DNA from: CAYSXY01 sp964435165
GTDB taxonomy: Bacteria; Pseudomonadota; Alphaproteobacteria; Rickettsiales; RI-342
Assembly: GCA_964435165.1 (NCBI GenBank)
Contig: CAYSXY010000017.1
Coordinates: 1 to 38,274, forward strand
Direction: 5' to 3'
DNA length: 38,274 nucleotides
Below the pieces are notes generated by a model. It saw only the letters and a program-made list of their open reading frames with translations. It was not told the origin of the DNA and made no database searches. The first letter of the stretch is position 1, and each line of letters opens with the position of its first letter. Positions 16,681-25,622 of the stretch are shown piece by piece. Position numbers and translations under genes: made by a program.

Positions 16681-16797
16681 ATTCCCGAGAGTATCGCGTT
16701 AAGCGATGCGAGTCGGGAATCTATTTAGCCATCCTGCTTCCCTTATTGCTTTATGGCTTTAATGGATCCCCGACCCGGCCTGCGGCCTCTCGGGGAT
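16681..16797. repeat. Two dispersed-family palindromes downstream of flgE
   Basis: The first hairpin has arms ATTCCCGA (16681-16688) and TCGGGAAT (16713-16720) with an inner ATCGC/GCGAT stem. The second has arms ATCCCCGA (16766-16773) and TCGGGGAT (16790-16797), followed by GAC. Both carry the GTCAT/ATGAC edge seen in the repeats at the two ends of the window. Confidence 0.7.
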
Positions 16798-16811
16798 GAC
16801 ACTTATTAAAC

Positions 16812-19067
16812 TTACAGTCTGGTCAGTTCTTTCAGTAGTTCGTCGGAAGTGCTGATCACCTTGGTGGCGGATTGATAGGCCCGCTGGGTGACGATCATAT
16901 CCGTCAGCTCTTCAGCCAGTTCCACGTTAGAGGCTTCCAGCACACCGGAGACCACCTTACCCTGCCCGTTTGTTCGGGCCTGACGCAGGTTGACTTCACC
17001 GGCATCTTCGGTGTCGAACCAGACATTACCGGAGCGTGCTTCCAGCCCTTCCGGGTTGGAGAAGTCGGCAATGGGAATCTGATACAGCTTTTGTGATTCG
17101 CCGTTACTGTAATTGGCAATCACAAAGCCATCTTCGTCAATGTTGACACTGACGAGTGAGCCAACTTCCGCACCATTCTGGATGACGAAGGCGACGTTGT
17201 AGTCAGAGGCAAACTGGCTGACGCCATCAGTCTCACCAATGGTGGTCGCGCCGGCGGTTCCGGCAGGAAAGCCCGCCGTACCTAAATCAAACGAGACAGA
17301 GCTGGCCAGTGCGCCGTTGGTCCAGGTGATGTTAACCGGATTTGCGAGGCCGCCAGACACAGCGCGCAAGGAACCATCTCCATTGAAGGTCATGGTGCCG
17401 AAGGTCAGTAAATTCTCGCCACCTGGCAGGCTGCCATTCACCTCATCGGCGTTGGCGGCAAATACCTCCACGGCCCATTGGTTATCGGCAATTTTGATGA
17501 AACCGATGGTCAAATCATGCCCCTGCCCCAATGAGTCGAAAATGCGGATGTTCCGTGTAAACTGTGGAGTGATGCCCCCCCCGGCCATGTTGTTGGCGGC
17601 CGCCGACGTATCGTAAATGGGGCCGAACACATTCTCTGCCGCAATGTCGAGAGCACCGGATGAATCCGTATCGGTGTAGAGGCTTAACTCCTGAATCAAA
17701 TTATAGGTCGTCGCAGCCGGGCTGTAGGCGGGAGCACCGAATGTCCCTGGAGCGCCTGCTTGTGTGTCATCAGCAAAGGTGATGGTGCCGAGTGGGTCAT
17801 CGGTGACAATCTGCATCTGTGCTTCCCCGGTGGGGTTTTCTAAAATGGCGCTGATACCGTCCGAAGCATTGATTTGATCAGCCAAGCCCTGATAGCTGGC
17901 AAACCGCTGCACACCGGCCGCCGCAACCGTGTCTGCCCAGCCGAGTGTTGCCGCCCAGTTAACGGCACCAGAGTTGGTGAATGTCATGGCGAGGTTGGCG
18001 TCTTCCGGCGCGACATAAATCCGCTCCGCACCTACAGCTCCACTCACGCGGGCGGTGAGCGCCGTGGTCTCATTAATGGCATTGGCCAGCGTTGTTAAAT
18101 TATTGAATTCCGGAATCGTCGCAAAGGGGTTGGGCGAGGATTGGACGTAGCGAAAGTCATAATCCACCCCGGAGACGGTGATAGTCATGGTCTCATCCCC
18201 GGCGTTTGGCCCGGTGCCACTGAAGAAACTATCTTGCGCCGAGGTAATGTTGACGCCATTACCGCCGGGAGCGGCTGTAAAATCTATGACTGCTGCTGTA
18301 TCACTCTCTTCAAAACCACCATATTGGTAGTCATATTGCAGACCTGCATCGGTGACGACGCGCAGTGAGCGGCCTGGGTTAAGTGCATCACCAGCCACCG
18401 GTGCACCTGGGTTGGTCGGGACCCAAATAGAATCTGCGGTGATACCCTGATTGGCGGTTTGGGTGGCGAAGGCAATAGGACTGCCTGCGCCTTGATAGAC
18501 ATCTTCACTGGCATCCAGGTTTGCACCAATTTCCACATTGGTGGTGGCAGCCACGACCCCGCTGGTGTTTTCAATATTCACCGTCTGTAAGGACTGGGTG
18601 GTGGAAAAGGCGGTGGTGTTGAGGTTGCCCAATTCACCCGGCAGTCGTCCTTCCCGGTCCAGCGGCCAGCCTTGCAGGAAAAACCCACCGGCATTGACAA
18701 AATTACCCAGTGAATCCTGCCGGAAGGATCCGGCCCGTGTGTAGAGGAAGCTGGCATCCGTCGCCTGGCTATCGGCGCGCTCATTGACCACGAAAAACCC
18801 GTTGCCGGAAATGGCAATATCCGTCGGTGATTCGGTCGCGGTCAGTAGCCCTTGCAGTGTGTTGGTGGAGCGCACATTGGCCAGCACACCACCCGGGTTG
18901 TAGGAAATGGATGACGGCGAGTTAGTCACTAATGTTTCAAACTGCGTGTCGCCTTTTTTGTAGCCGACAGTACTCACATTCGAGATATTATCCGAGATAA
19001 CCCCCAGGCTGGTTCCTTGCGATTTCAGGCCGGACACGCCGGAATATAATGCTCCAAAAATACTCAT
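16812..19067 (-). CDS. flgE: Flagellar hook protein FlgE
   Basis: FlgE polymerises into the hook that joins flagellar rod and filament. The 751-residue protein starts MSIFGALYSGVSGLKSQG with the rod/hook N-terminal motif ISDNISNVSTVGYK, has the hook-core segment AISGNGFFVVNE, and ends with the conserved helix including VELAEELTDMIVTQRAYQS. It is much longer than the ~400-residue enteric FlgE; the extra residues (about 190-480) form surface domains. GGAGGAAG precedes the ATG. It is last in the fliK-flgD-flgE set and is followed by a clear terminator. Confidence 0.95.
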   Translation of the reverse strand: MSIFGALYSGVSGLKSQGTSLGVISDNISNVSTVGYKKGDTQFETLVTNSPSSISYNPGGVLANVRSTNTLQGLLTATESPTDIAISGNGFFVVNERADSQATDASFLYTRAGSFRQDSLGNFVNAGGFFLQGWPLDREGRLPGELGNLNTTAFSTTQSLQTVNIENTSGVVAATTNVEIGANLDASEDVYQGAGSPIAFATQTANQGITADSIWVPTNPGAPVAGDALNPGRSLRVVTDAGLQYDYQYGGFEESDTAAVIDFTAAPGGNGVNITSAQDSFFSGTGPNAGDETMTITVSGVDYDFRYVQSSPNPFATIPEFNNLTTLANAINETTALTARVSGAVGAERIYVAPEDANLAMTFTNSGAVNWAATLGWADTVAAAGVQRFASYQGLADQINASDGISAILENPTGEAQMQIVTDDPLGTITFADDTQAGAPGTFGAPAYSPAATTYNLIQELSLYTDTDSSGALDIAAENVFGPIYDTSAAANNMAGGGITPQFTRNIRIFDSLGQGHDLTIGFIKIADNQWAVEVFAANADEVNGSLPGGENLLTFGTMTFNGDGSLRAVSGGLANPVNITWTNGALASSVSFDLGTAGFPAGTAGATTIGETDGVSQFASDYNVAFVIQNGAEVGSLVSVNIDEDGFVIANYSNGESQKLYQIPIADFSNPEGLEARSGNVWFDTEDAGEVNLRQARTNGQGKVVSGVLEASNVELAEELTDMIVTQRAYQSATKVISTSDELLKELTRL

Positions 19068-19100
19068 GATCTTCCTCCGTATAGAGTTTAATATCGCATT

Positions 19101-19283
19101 TTACTGCGAAAAATGCTGTTTACGCTCAAGCGCCGCGTGGGCTGCGCACCTCAATGGTGCTGGTCCTCGTGCTGCATCGTTGATGCAGTGCTCGTCCGCT
19201 TGCCCAACCTCTTTCATGAAGCAGGCTTGTCGTGTTGTCCGTCCCCCTGGCCATACTGTAGTGGTATCCCCTGCATTCCTCAT
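19101..19283 (-). CDS. Possible 60-residue protein between flgD and flgE
   Basis: The frame fills the gap between flgD and flgE, begins 18 bases after the flgD stop, and has AAAGGAAG about nine bases before its ATG. The product is rich in Ala, Arg, Cys and His, has no membrane segment and resembles nothing I know. Position and ribosome binding site favour a real gene; amino-acid composition is not persuasive. It may equally be untranslated spacer. Confidence 0.25.
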   Translation of the reverse strand: MRNAGDTTTVWPGGRTTRQACFMKEVGQADEHCINDAARGPAPLRCAAHAALERKQHFSQ

Positions 19284-19301
19284 GCGTTGGTCTTCCTTTC
19301 C

Positions 19302-20171
19302 CTAGCTGGCATTATTCGGCAACGCATTGGCTGTGCCATCCGTCACCCCAAACACACTACTGATCGGATATTCAGTGTTCCCCACCAGTAATGTTAATTC
19401 GTCATTGTAGAAATTGACGCCCGTCACCTGGCCGCGAGCGTAGGTTTGCACCGGAATCGGGCCGCCTTCGGCATCACGGGCGGCAACGCTGATTTCATAG
19501 GTGCCGTCGGCCATTTGCACGCCAAATTCATCATTAAAGCCATCCCATTCATAATTGAGGCGGCCACGCTCAAAGGATTTGCCATTGGTCAGTTTGAGCA
19601 GGTCTGTATGCACCACTGAGCCGTTAGCATTGCGAATGGTGATGTCAATTTCACTGGCATCGTCACCAATGTCATATTCAAAGGTGGCCTGACCATCTTT
19701 CAATTGCGTGGTGTTACCCGCAGCGAGAATATTTTTACCCAGATATTGAATGGTGCTGTTGGAGAGCTGACTGACACCAACCAACTGTTGCAGTTCAGCT
19801 AATGTGCCGAGAAGGTCAGTCGCATTCTGGCCTTGTTCAAGCAGCCCATCGAGCTTGTCGTTGGTGGTGCTGAGCACATCCAGATTGCCGTTGAGACTGA
19901 TCAACTGATCCAGTTTCTCATTGGTTTGTACGCCCTGCTCCACTTGTGAGAAAATCGCCAGCTGGTTGGTGAACTCGGCAGGCTCCATCGGCTCCGTCGG
20001 ATCCTGATTTTGCAACTGCGTGGTGAGCAGTGTCAGAAAGTTATCGAAATTTTCTGACAGGGTGGAAATCGAACGGCGTGTGCTGTCCTGAATCGCATCC
20101 TCACTCGTAGTGGTTGCATTGTTGGGTGCCGTTGTGGGCGTCGGTGTGCTGTTGGTAATTGTATCAACCAT
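19302..20171 (-). CDS. flgD: Flagellar hook assembly (capping) protein FlgD
   Basis: FlgD forms the scaffold cap under which hook subunits assemble, and is then discarded. The 289-residue protein has a Thr-rich disordered start, the conserved N-terminal motif FDNFLTLLTTQLQNQDPTEP (about residues 42-61) with EFTNQLAIFSQVEQ, and a C-terminal FLN-like and tudor-like part with FEYDIGDDASEIDITI, YEWDGFNDEFGVQMADGTY and VTGVNFYNDELTLLVG. It starts 11 bases after the fliK stop. The order fliK-flgD-flgE is a common hook module. Confidence 0.95.
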   Translation of the reverse strand: MVDTITNSTPTPTTAPNNATTTSEDAIQDSTRRSISTLSENFDNFLTLLTTQLQNQDPTEPMEPAEFTNQLAIFSQVEQGVQTNEKLDQLISLNGNLDVLSTTNDKLDGLLEQGQNATDLLGTLAELQQLVGVSQLSNSTIQYLGKNILAAGNTTQLKDGQATFEYDIGDDASEIDITIRNANGSVVHTDLLKLTNGKSFERGRLNYEWDGFNDEFGVQMADGTYEISVAARDAEGGPIPVQTYARGQVTGVNFYNDELTLLVGNTEYPISSVFGVTDGTANALPNNAS

Positions 20172-20182
20172 GATGCTCTCCC

Positions 20183-21949
20183 TTACACCTGAATATCAAG
20201 GCCATCGCTGGCCACCATGCGTGTGTAACCGTCACTGCCACTCACACTGTGAATGGGTCGCAATTCTTGCGGGCTGTCCGTTTCCTGAGCGGTCATCATG
20301 CCATCCTGCTTAGGCTGATCGTCCTGCTGGGATTGCTGTTGTCCTGCCTGCCCGTCATCACGTAAATTGAATTGCATCTCATTACTCTCCGCTTTGATAC
20401 CCGCTTGTTGCAAGGCCCGTGCCAATTCGCGCGCATCGCGCTGCAGCAGGTCCAGCGTTTCGCTTTTTTCGGCGGTGATCAGAATCTGTGTGCCTTGATC
20501 TCGTGAGATATCCATCCGCACTTCCACCCGGCCGAGCTCGGCTGGTTCCAGTTGGATCGAAATACTATCTGGCTGATCCAGTTGCCCGATGCCCTGAAAG
20601 CGCACGGCCAACTGCTCAGATGGTGTTGGATAGGTCTGAGTCTGAGGGCGCGTTAACTGCGCGGGAATACGATTCTCTGGCTGTGCGTTATTATTCGGCT
20701 GGGCGAGTGTGCTCCATAGGCCGGACTCATCGGAATCGAGGCTCAAAGGCTGATTTGCCAATGCTTCGCTATTGAATGCGGTGCCAGCAGGTACTCCATA
20801 TGGCCGGAATGTGAGCGCCTGCTGCGTGCCGGCGAATGACAGAGCCGGGTTTTGTGGAGCAGTGCTATTGTTGATGGCTGACTGCGTTGTTGCATCGGCT
20901 AGATTTGTGGCTGAAGTTGGCAGGAAGCTTACCTGCTGTGATGAGTTACCCGTCATGCGCGTGAGTGCGTCTGCCGATGGCGACACATATTGCTTATTGC
21001 CGCTGACCTGTGACGCATCGAGCATGATGGAAGCCGTCATATATTGTTGGAAGCTCCGCAGCGACTCTCCGCCCGATGCTTGCCACAATGCGTAACGTGC
21101 CTGCATCGCCTGAGGTGAGATGCCATTGCCAGCCTGTTGCAGAAGCTCGGCGCTTACCGAACTGGCAGTCGGTGTGTGAAGTGATGTTGGTATTGCTACA
21201 TTCTGACTCTGCAGGCCGTCACGAATGGCTGCCTGCGCTAATGCCGGTAAATCGGTGAACTGCTGAATGCTCTGCTGGCTGCCATTGGCCAGGCGAAGTG
21301 TCAGTGGCGGCTGCATGCCCTGCTGCCATTGATCGGCCAGTTGTTGTAATGCGCCAGGTGCTGTTAGTGACTGACCATTCGGCAGGCTGATATTGGCGAG
21401 TATATTATCCAGTGATAATGTTCCGCCTTGTGGCTGGAACGGTAATTGTTGCATAAAGGACTGCAGCGCATTGTAAGCGGCTGGATCAACTGTGAAGCCG
21501 GTTAGTTCCGGCGATGCAGTAGACTGGTCATAATGCTGCTGAATTTCTTCTTCGCTTGCAAAAACGCTAGGATGATCATCATTGGTCAGCGCTTTGCCGA
21601 GGGCATCGAGTGTTGCATCGTCGCTTACCCGCATTGCTGTTGCGCCAACCGTCTGGCGTAGCATTTGTTGCATACTGTGCTGCAGTTCGGGCGAAAGAAG
21701 CGTATCGAGTTTATCCAGATTATCACTAACCTGCTGATTAAACAGAGAAGCATGTTGCCAGGATTGCGCGCCGTGCAATTGAGGTTGGTGCTTGACGTGT
21801 GATTTGAGTAACTGCAACAGGTCGGTGAATGTTTGTTCCCCCTCACCTTCCAGATCAAGACCAGCTGCCATGTTCTCCAGTTGATCCAGCGCTTTTTGTT
21901 GCCCTAGCTCAGGAAATGACGTGAAATTCTGTAAGAGTAATCCGAGCAT
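20183..21949 (-). CDS. fliK: Flagellar hook-length control protein FliK
   Basis: FliK measures the hook during export and switches the export apparatus from hook to filament subunits. The 588-residue protein has a Gln-rich, poorly conserved N-terminal ruler part and the conserved C-terminal domain (about residues 460-560) containing SISIQLEPAELGRVEVRMDI and LLQRDARELARALQQAGI, then a Gln/Asp-rich end. The open frame runs up to 21985, but the ATG at 21949 has GTGAGGG six bases upstream and the transcript probably begins near 21970, which rules out the longer form. A sigma-54 type promoter lies directly upstream. Confidence 0.92.
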   Translation of the reverse strand: MLGLLLQNFTSFPELGQQKALDQLENMAAGLDLEGEGEQTFTDLLQLLKSHVKHQPQLHGAQSWQHASLFNQQVSDNLDKLDTLLSPELQHSMQQMLRQTVGATAMRVSDDATLDALGKALTNDDHPSVFASEEEIQQHYDQSTASPELTGFTVDPAAYNALQSFMQQLPFQPQGGTLSLDNILANISLPNGQSLTAPGALQQLADQWQQGMQPPLTLRLANGSQQSIQQFTDLPALAQAAIRDGLQSQNVAIPTSLHTPTASSVSAELLQQAGNGISPQAMQARYALWQASGGESLRSFQQYMTASIMLDASQVSGNKQYVSPSADALTRMTGNSSQQVSFLPTSATNLADATTQSAINNSTAPQNPALSFAGTQQALTFRPYGVPAGTAFNSEALANQPLSLDSDESGLWSTLAQPNNNAQPENRIPAQLTRPQTQTYPTPSEQLAVRFQGIGQLDQPDSISIQLEPAELGRVEVRMDISRDQGTQILITAEKSETLDLLQRDARELARALQQAGIKAESNEMQFNLRDDGQAGQQQSQQDDQPKQDGMMTAQETDSPQELRPIHSVSGSDGYTRMVASDGLDIQV

Positions 21950-21980
21950 ACTGCCCTCACTTGTTATCTGAAATGATACA

Positions 21981-21996
21981 AGCAAAGGCTATGCCA
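21981..21996 (-). promoter_or_regulatory. Sigma-54 (RpoN) promoter for fliK-flgD-flgE
   Basis: The minus strand reads TGGCATAGCCTTTGCT. Against the sigma-54 consensus TGGCACR-N4-TTGCW this has one mismatch (T for C), with the invariant GG and GC at correct spacing. It places the transcript start near 21970 and gives a leader of about 21 bases to the fliK ATG at 21949. Sigma-54 control of hook genes with an enhancer-binding activator is known from Caulobacter and others; the activator gene is not in this window. Confidence 0.8.
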
Positions 21997-22014
21997 GTTT
22001 GAGTGATGCGGATG

Positions 22015-24006
22015 TTATGGCGCGATATATTTATCGAGATTGTCGTCGGACATATCGAGGAACAGCTGCGTCATTTCTTCGAGAATTCCTGTCTTATCAC
22101 CGTACAGTTTGTCAGATACAGCCAGTGTTTTATCGATGATTGATTGGCGTAACTTTTGATCATTCGCAATCGCTACGGCTTTTTCTATATAATCTGGCGT
22201 GCTTTCTGCGATTGTATCGTCTAGTCCGAGCCACTTATATGTTCCGTATGTGATACGTCCTCTCAAAAACTCTCCGGGCAGCGTGATAATGGGAGTTCCG
22301 ACGGCTAATGCGATATATGTTGTTGTGCCACCGCCAAAATGCGTGGAATCCAGCAAGACATCGCAATTATAAATGAAATGCAGAAAAGATTGCTGCGGGT
22401 AGAATTTTGAAAAAATGACGCGATCTTCAAAATCATCTATTTTAGGTTTCAGGCGCTGTGTGAATTGTTCTGATGCCTCTTTAAACTGCAAATCCTGGAA
22501 CAGAATGACAACGCCTTCGGGGTCTCTATCCAAAATTCCCTTGATAATTTCATCAAAGCTTGGGTGCAGTTTATGCAGCATCATTGGGCAGGCGTAAATG
22601 CGCTTGCCAATTGGCATTTCTAGTTCTTCCCGTGATTTCCAGTTTTCCGGCACATCGGGCTTATTAAAAATAATTGCCGGGCTATCAAGCAAAAGTGCCG
22701 TTTCGGTGTAATGTGACTGCGGTTTTTCAGCATCCATATATCGCATGCTGATGAAGTAATCGACGGTATTAATACCACTTGTGTTAGGGTGGCCGCCCAT
22801 CACACATTGTTGTTTAGCATATCTTCCAAATGCCAAAAAGTAGGTGAGGATATTCATACCAATGTCGGTGAAGACCAGAATATCGACTTCTTCGCTTGCG
22901 AGCGATTGCTGTGCTAGTTGGAAATTTTGAGGAACGGCGACATAGTTTATATTTTTATCACCAAAGAATTCGTCAGCTCCGATACCTTCGGCAGATTTTG
23001 TATAGAATACGGTGACTTCAAACGCTTCTTGTTTAGCAATTGAAGAAATAATATTGCGATAACTGATACCCACCGGGTGTTTGGGCTGAAAATAACTGGA
23101 TATAAAACCAAGTTTAATTTTTTCACTTGCTTTATCGTTGTCACAATGTGGTGCAACAAAATTCAGTGTTGGACATAATTTTCGGAATAGCTGGGAAAAT
23201 TTTGTCATTAATTCACTGTCATTAACACCATGATATGCCAAGTAAAATGGCGGCGCATTCATCAGTAGATTCGGGTTTTCAACCGTGTTGATGTCTGCTG
23301 ACATCATGTCATCTATTGTTTCCGACAATTTTTGTCGGCGCAGGGCAATATCTTCTTCCGATTTGCAGATACGTGATTGCGCCAGGCGTAATGCTACCTG
23401 CTCCACGGCATTTGGGCATTTTTCGACGAACTCTCTTAGAAACGCTTCCGCTTCGTCTTCTTTTCCCATCTCTTTGAAAGAAAAATATTTTGCCTGATAT
23501 GCAATGTTCATATTTGGTTCGAGTTCTATAGCTTTGTCAAACGCGTGGAGTGAGGACTCAAGCTGATTTACAGTTTGAAGAATTGTACCAAAAAGGTAGT
23601 GGAAGTAAGGATTGCTATCATCCAAATCAATCGCTTTGAGCACCAGTGGTAAAGCGGCGCTCTGATTTTTTTGTGAGAATTTGATATGTGCCAGTTTATA
23701 GTAATACATGGCGTTGTCTGGCTTTATGGAGATCGCTTTTTCGAGCAGTTTAGCCGCGCTATCATACTGACCTCCTTCATTCATGACCGTTGCACATAAA
23801 TCGAGTGCTCGCTCATCATCCGGCCGATGTTCGAGGATATATTTGCAGATAGCAACCGCTTTGACGAGAGAATGCTGTAGCAGCAATTCATGTGCTTCTT
23901 TCAGCAATAGTTTAATATCTAGGTCGGATAACTGATCTTTCGCTGATTGATTGCGATTTGCCTGGTTTTGCGAAAGCTTCGATTTTTTGAATTTTGTTTT
24001 GGCCAT
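22015..24006 (-). CDS. TPR-domain OGT-like glycosyltransferase, probable flagellin glycosyltransferase
   Basis: The 663-residue protein joins TPR-like helices (about residues 30-200; clear repeats around 65-97 and 135-165) to a GT41/SPINDLY-type catalytic part (about 295-655). Core marks are GFISSYFQPKHPVG (300-313), GGHPNTSG (404-411), DVLLDSTHFGGGTTTYIAL (549-567) and VGTPIITLPG (569-578), matching the OGT order of motifs. In Caulobacter, FlmG has the same layout and glycosylates flagellin through TPR recognition. Lying between fliK and the sugar-gene cassette, this gene most likely transfers a nonulosonic acid or amino-sugar to flagellin Ser/Thr in the cytoplasm. AGGAG lies eight bases before the ATG. 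The sugar donor is unknown. Confidence 0.85.
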   Translation of the reverse strand: MAKTKFKKSKLSQNQANRNQSAKDQLSDLDIKLLLKEAHELLLQHSLVKAVAICKYILEHRPDDERALDLCATVMNEGGQYDSAAKLLEKAISIKPDNAMYYYKLAHIKFSQKNQSAALPLVLKAIDLDDSNPYFHYLFGTILQTVNQLESSLHAFDKAIELEPNMNIAYQAKYFSFKEMGKEDEAEAFLREFVEKCPNAVEQVALRLAQSRICKSEEDIALRRQKLSETIDDMMSADINTVENPNLLMNAPPFYLAYHGVNDSELMTKFSQLFRKLCPTLNFVAPHCDNDKASEKIKLGFISSYFQPKHPVGISYRNIISSIAKQEAFEVTVFYTKSAEGIGADEFFGDKNINYVAVPQNFQLAQQSLASEEVDILVFTDIGMNILTYFLAFGRYAKQQCVMGGHPNTSGINTVDYFISMRYMDAEKPQSHYTETALLLDSPAIIFNKPDVPENWKSREELEMPIGKRIYACPMMLHKLHPSFDEIIKGILDRDPEGVVILFQDLQFKEASEQFTQRLKPKIDDFEDRVIFSKFYPQQSFLHFIYNCDVLLDSTHFGGGTTTYIALAVGTPIITLPGEFLRGRITYGTYKWLGLDDTIAESTPDYIEKAVAIANDQKLRQSIIDKTLAVSDKLYGDKTGILEEMTQLFLDMSDDNLDKYIAP

Positions 24007-24197
24007 GCGACTCGCTCCTGAACATGGTGTGCTCTGTTGCTAATATATCAATCTGGATATGCTACGTTTCATTTCTAGCATCACAGCAATGATTGATTGT
24101 CTAATACTGCATCAACAGAACAGTAATAACACGTATCTTATGGGTATCGTCTTACCTCTTAACGAAGTATAAACAGGCAAGCGAGTAGCGTGCCAGC

Positions 24198-25100
24198 ATG
24201 ATCAATAAGACGAAATTCACTCACCCCTATCTCTCTCGTCATTATGCCGATGCACTTGCATGTGATCAACAGGTTGTGGTGCTGCCTGATTCGGCCATAC
24301 CTCTCATATTACGATCGGTCGAAACGGAACGTAATATCTGTGATGCTGCGGGGCCGTATCCGATTACACCTTTACTCACAGCGTCTTTATCAATGAATGA
24401 TGAAATTTGTATGCGTGATCACAATATTGCGTCGCTGAGCTGTGTCTCGGATGTGTTTTATGCACCAGATGATATATCCTGGTGGGATCATGCTGTTGAT
24501 TACAAAGAGCATTATATTCGCCAGCTAAGAGAGAATGATGATTATTCTTATACCAAGCACCACCGTTACGAAGTGCGGCGCTCACTGCGCTATTGTGAGG
24601 TGCGGCTATTCACATTAGCTGATTATCTGGAGCAATGGTGTGCGCTCTACGATAGGCTTATTGAGCGCCACCAGATGACCGGGGTATCTGCTTTCAGCCA
24701 TGCTTATTTTTCGCAATTGGCTGAGATGCCGGAATTGGTATGCACTGGTGCATTTGACAATAATCAGCTGATTTCGGCACATTTATGGTTGGCGTATGAG
24801 GGGTATGTGTATAGTCATCTGGCGGCATCCAGCGATCGTGGTTATGAATTACGTGCAGCCTATCCCATTTATGATCTGGCGATTCGTCACTTCACAGGAA
24901 AGGGAGCGCACTATATCGATTTTGGAGGTGGAGCAGGCAATACGACAGCCTCACAGGGCCTGATTCGTTTTAAGAAAGGCTTTTGCAACGAAACCCGTAC
25001 TAACAAGATTCTTGGGAAAATTATCATGCCGGAACGCTATGAAGAGCTTTGTAGCAGCTTAGGGCGTTCAGATCATTACTTCCCGGCTTATCGGGGTTGA
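24198..25100 (+). CDS. FemAB-like/GNAT-fold acyltransferase
   Basis: The 300-residue protein resembles the BioF2-like/FemAB-like acetyltransferase family (Pfam 13480): an N-terminal half with variable sequence, then RYEVRRSLRYCEVRLF (about residues 123-138), a long middle, and the C-terminal signature AYPIYDLAIRHFTGKGAHYIDFGGG with GLIRFKKGF. Such enzymes transfer acyl or aminoacyl groups to sugars or peptides. It is the only plus-strand gene in the cassette; its end overlaps the end of the opposite GNAT gene by 13 bases. No strong ribosome binding site is seen. Likely role: acylating the amino group of the flagellar sugar. This role is inference. Confidence 0.7.
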   Translation: MINKTKFTHPYLSRHYADALACDQQVVVLPDSAIPLILRSVETERNICDAAGPYPITPLLTASLSMNDEICMRDHNIASLSCVSDVFYAPDDISWWDHAVDYKEHYIRQLRENDDYSYTKHHRYEVRRSLRYCEVRLFTLADYLEQWCALYDRLIERHQMTGVSAFSHAYFSQLAEMPELVCTGAFDNNQLISAHLWLAYEGYVYSHLAASSDRGYELRAAYPIYDLAIRHFTGKGAHYIDFGGGAGNTTASQGLIRFKKGFCNETRTNKILGKIIMPERYEELCSSLGRSDHYFPAYRG

Positions 25101-25621
25101 TAATCATCTCTCAACAAGCCCATCTGCATCACATCATGAAATGCGCCGTTTTTATACATTGCCTCTCTCGCGATACCTTCATTCTCAAAGCCACATTTTT
25201 CATATAACGCGATGGCTGCTTTGTTATAGGTCAGCACTGTGAGATAAATACGATGCAGTCCTCTGTCGGCAAATGCATGTTGCAGCATTTGGCGTGTTGC
25301 TTGCTCACCCACACCTTTTGACCAATAGTCTTTATTGCCGATCATGATTGAAAATTCAGCAGACTGATTGATCGGGTGAATAGACGTTAAATTGACATTA
25401 CCTATATAATCGCCTGTTTCTTTAATGGTGATAGCTAGGCGCACATGCTGGTTGCGTTGTGATTTATGCTGTTGATACCAGTCTTCGTCAATGGCCTGGG
25501 CAATGAAAAAGAAGTTATTGCCGAGCAAATCAATGATCTCACGATCATTACGCCATTGATTGAGTGTCGGAATATCTTCCGGTTCTAATTCACGTAGCTG
25601 CGCGGTATAGTTTGCCGCCAT
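25088..25621 (-). CDS. GNAT acetyltransferase, RimJ/RimL class (PseH-like)
   Basis: The 177-residue protein is a one-domain GNAT: acceptor-side LRELEPEDIPTLNQWRND (about residues 9-26), strand IGNVNLTSIHPINQSAEFSI, the acetyl-CoA pyrophosphate loop around KDYWSKGVGEQATR (about 97-110) and the terminal motif TVLTYNKAAIALYEKCGF (about 128-145). In flagellin glycan loci such enzymes (PseH and relatives) acetylate a 4-amino-sugar nucleotide. The same fold also acetylates ribosomal proteins, so location decides in favour of sugar modification. It starts one base after the methyltransferase gene. Confidence 0.8.
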   Translation of the reverse strand: MAANYTAQLRELEPEDIPTLNQWRNDREIIDLLGNNFFFIAQAIDEDWYQQHKSQRNQHVRLAITIKETGDYIGNVNLTSIHPINQSAEFSIMIGNKDYWSKGVGEQATRQMLQHAFADRGLHRIYLTVLTYNKAAIALYEKCGFENEGIAREAMYKNGAFHDVMQMGLLRDDYQPR

Positions 25622-25622
25622 G

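Larger units (their letters stand above)
16381..16811. other. Intergenic region with TTAACC motifs, terminator and palindromic repeats
   Basis: No gene is seen. TTAACC occurs at 16395, 16449 (as TTAACCAT) and 16516. TTAACCAT resembles a CtrA half-site in alphaproteobacteria, but no full TTAA-N7-TTAA site is present. A loose dyad (ATATATTGTTG at 16501-16511 against CAACATATA at 16541-16549) encloses two GTTAAC sequences. A rho-independent terminator follows at 16606-16638, then two hairpins of the dispersed repeat family at 16681-16720 and 16766-16797. Confidence 0.6.
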
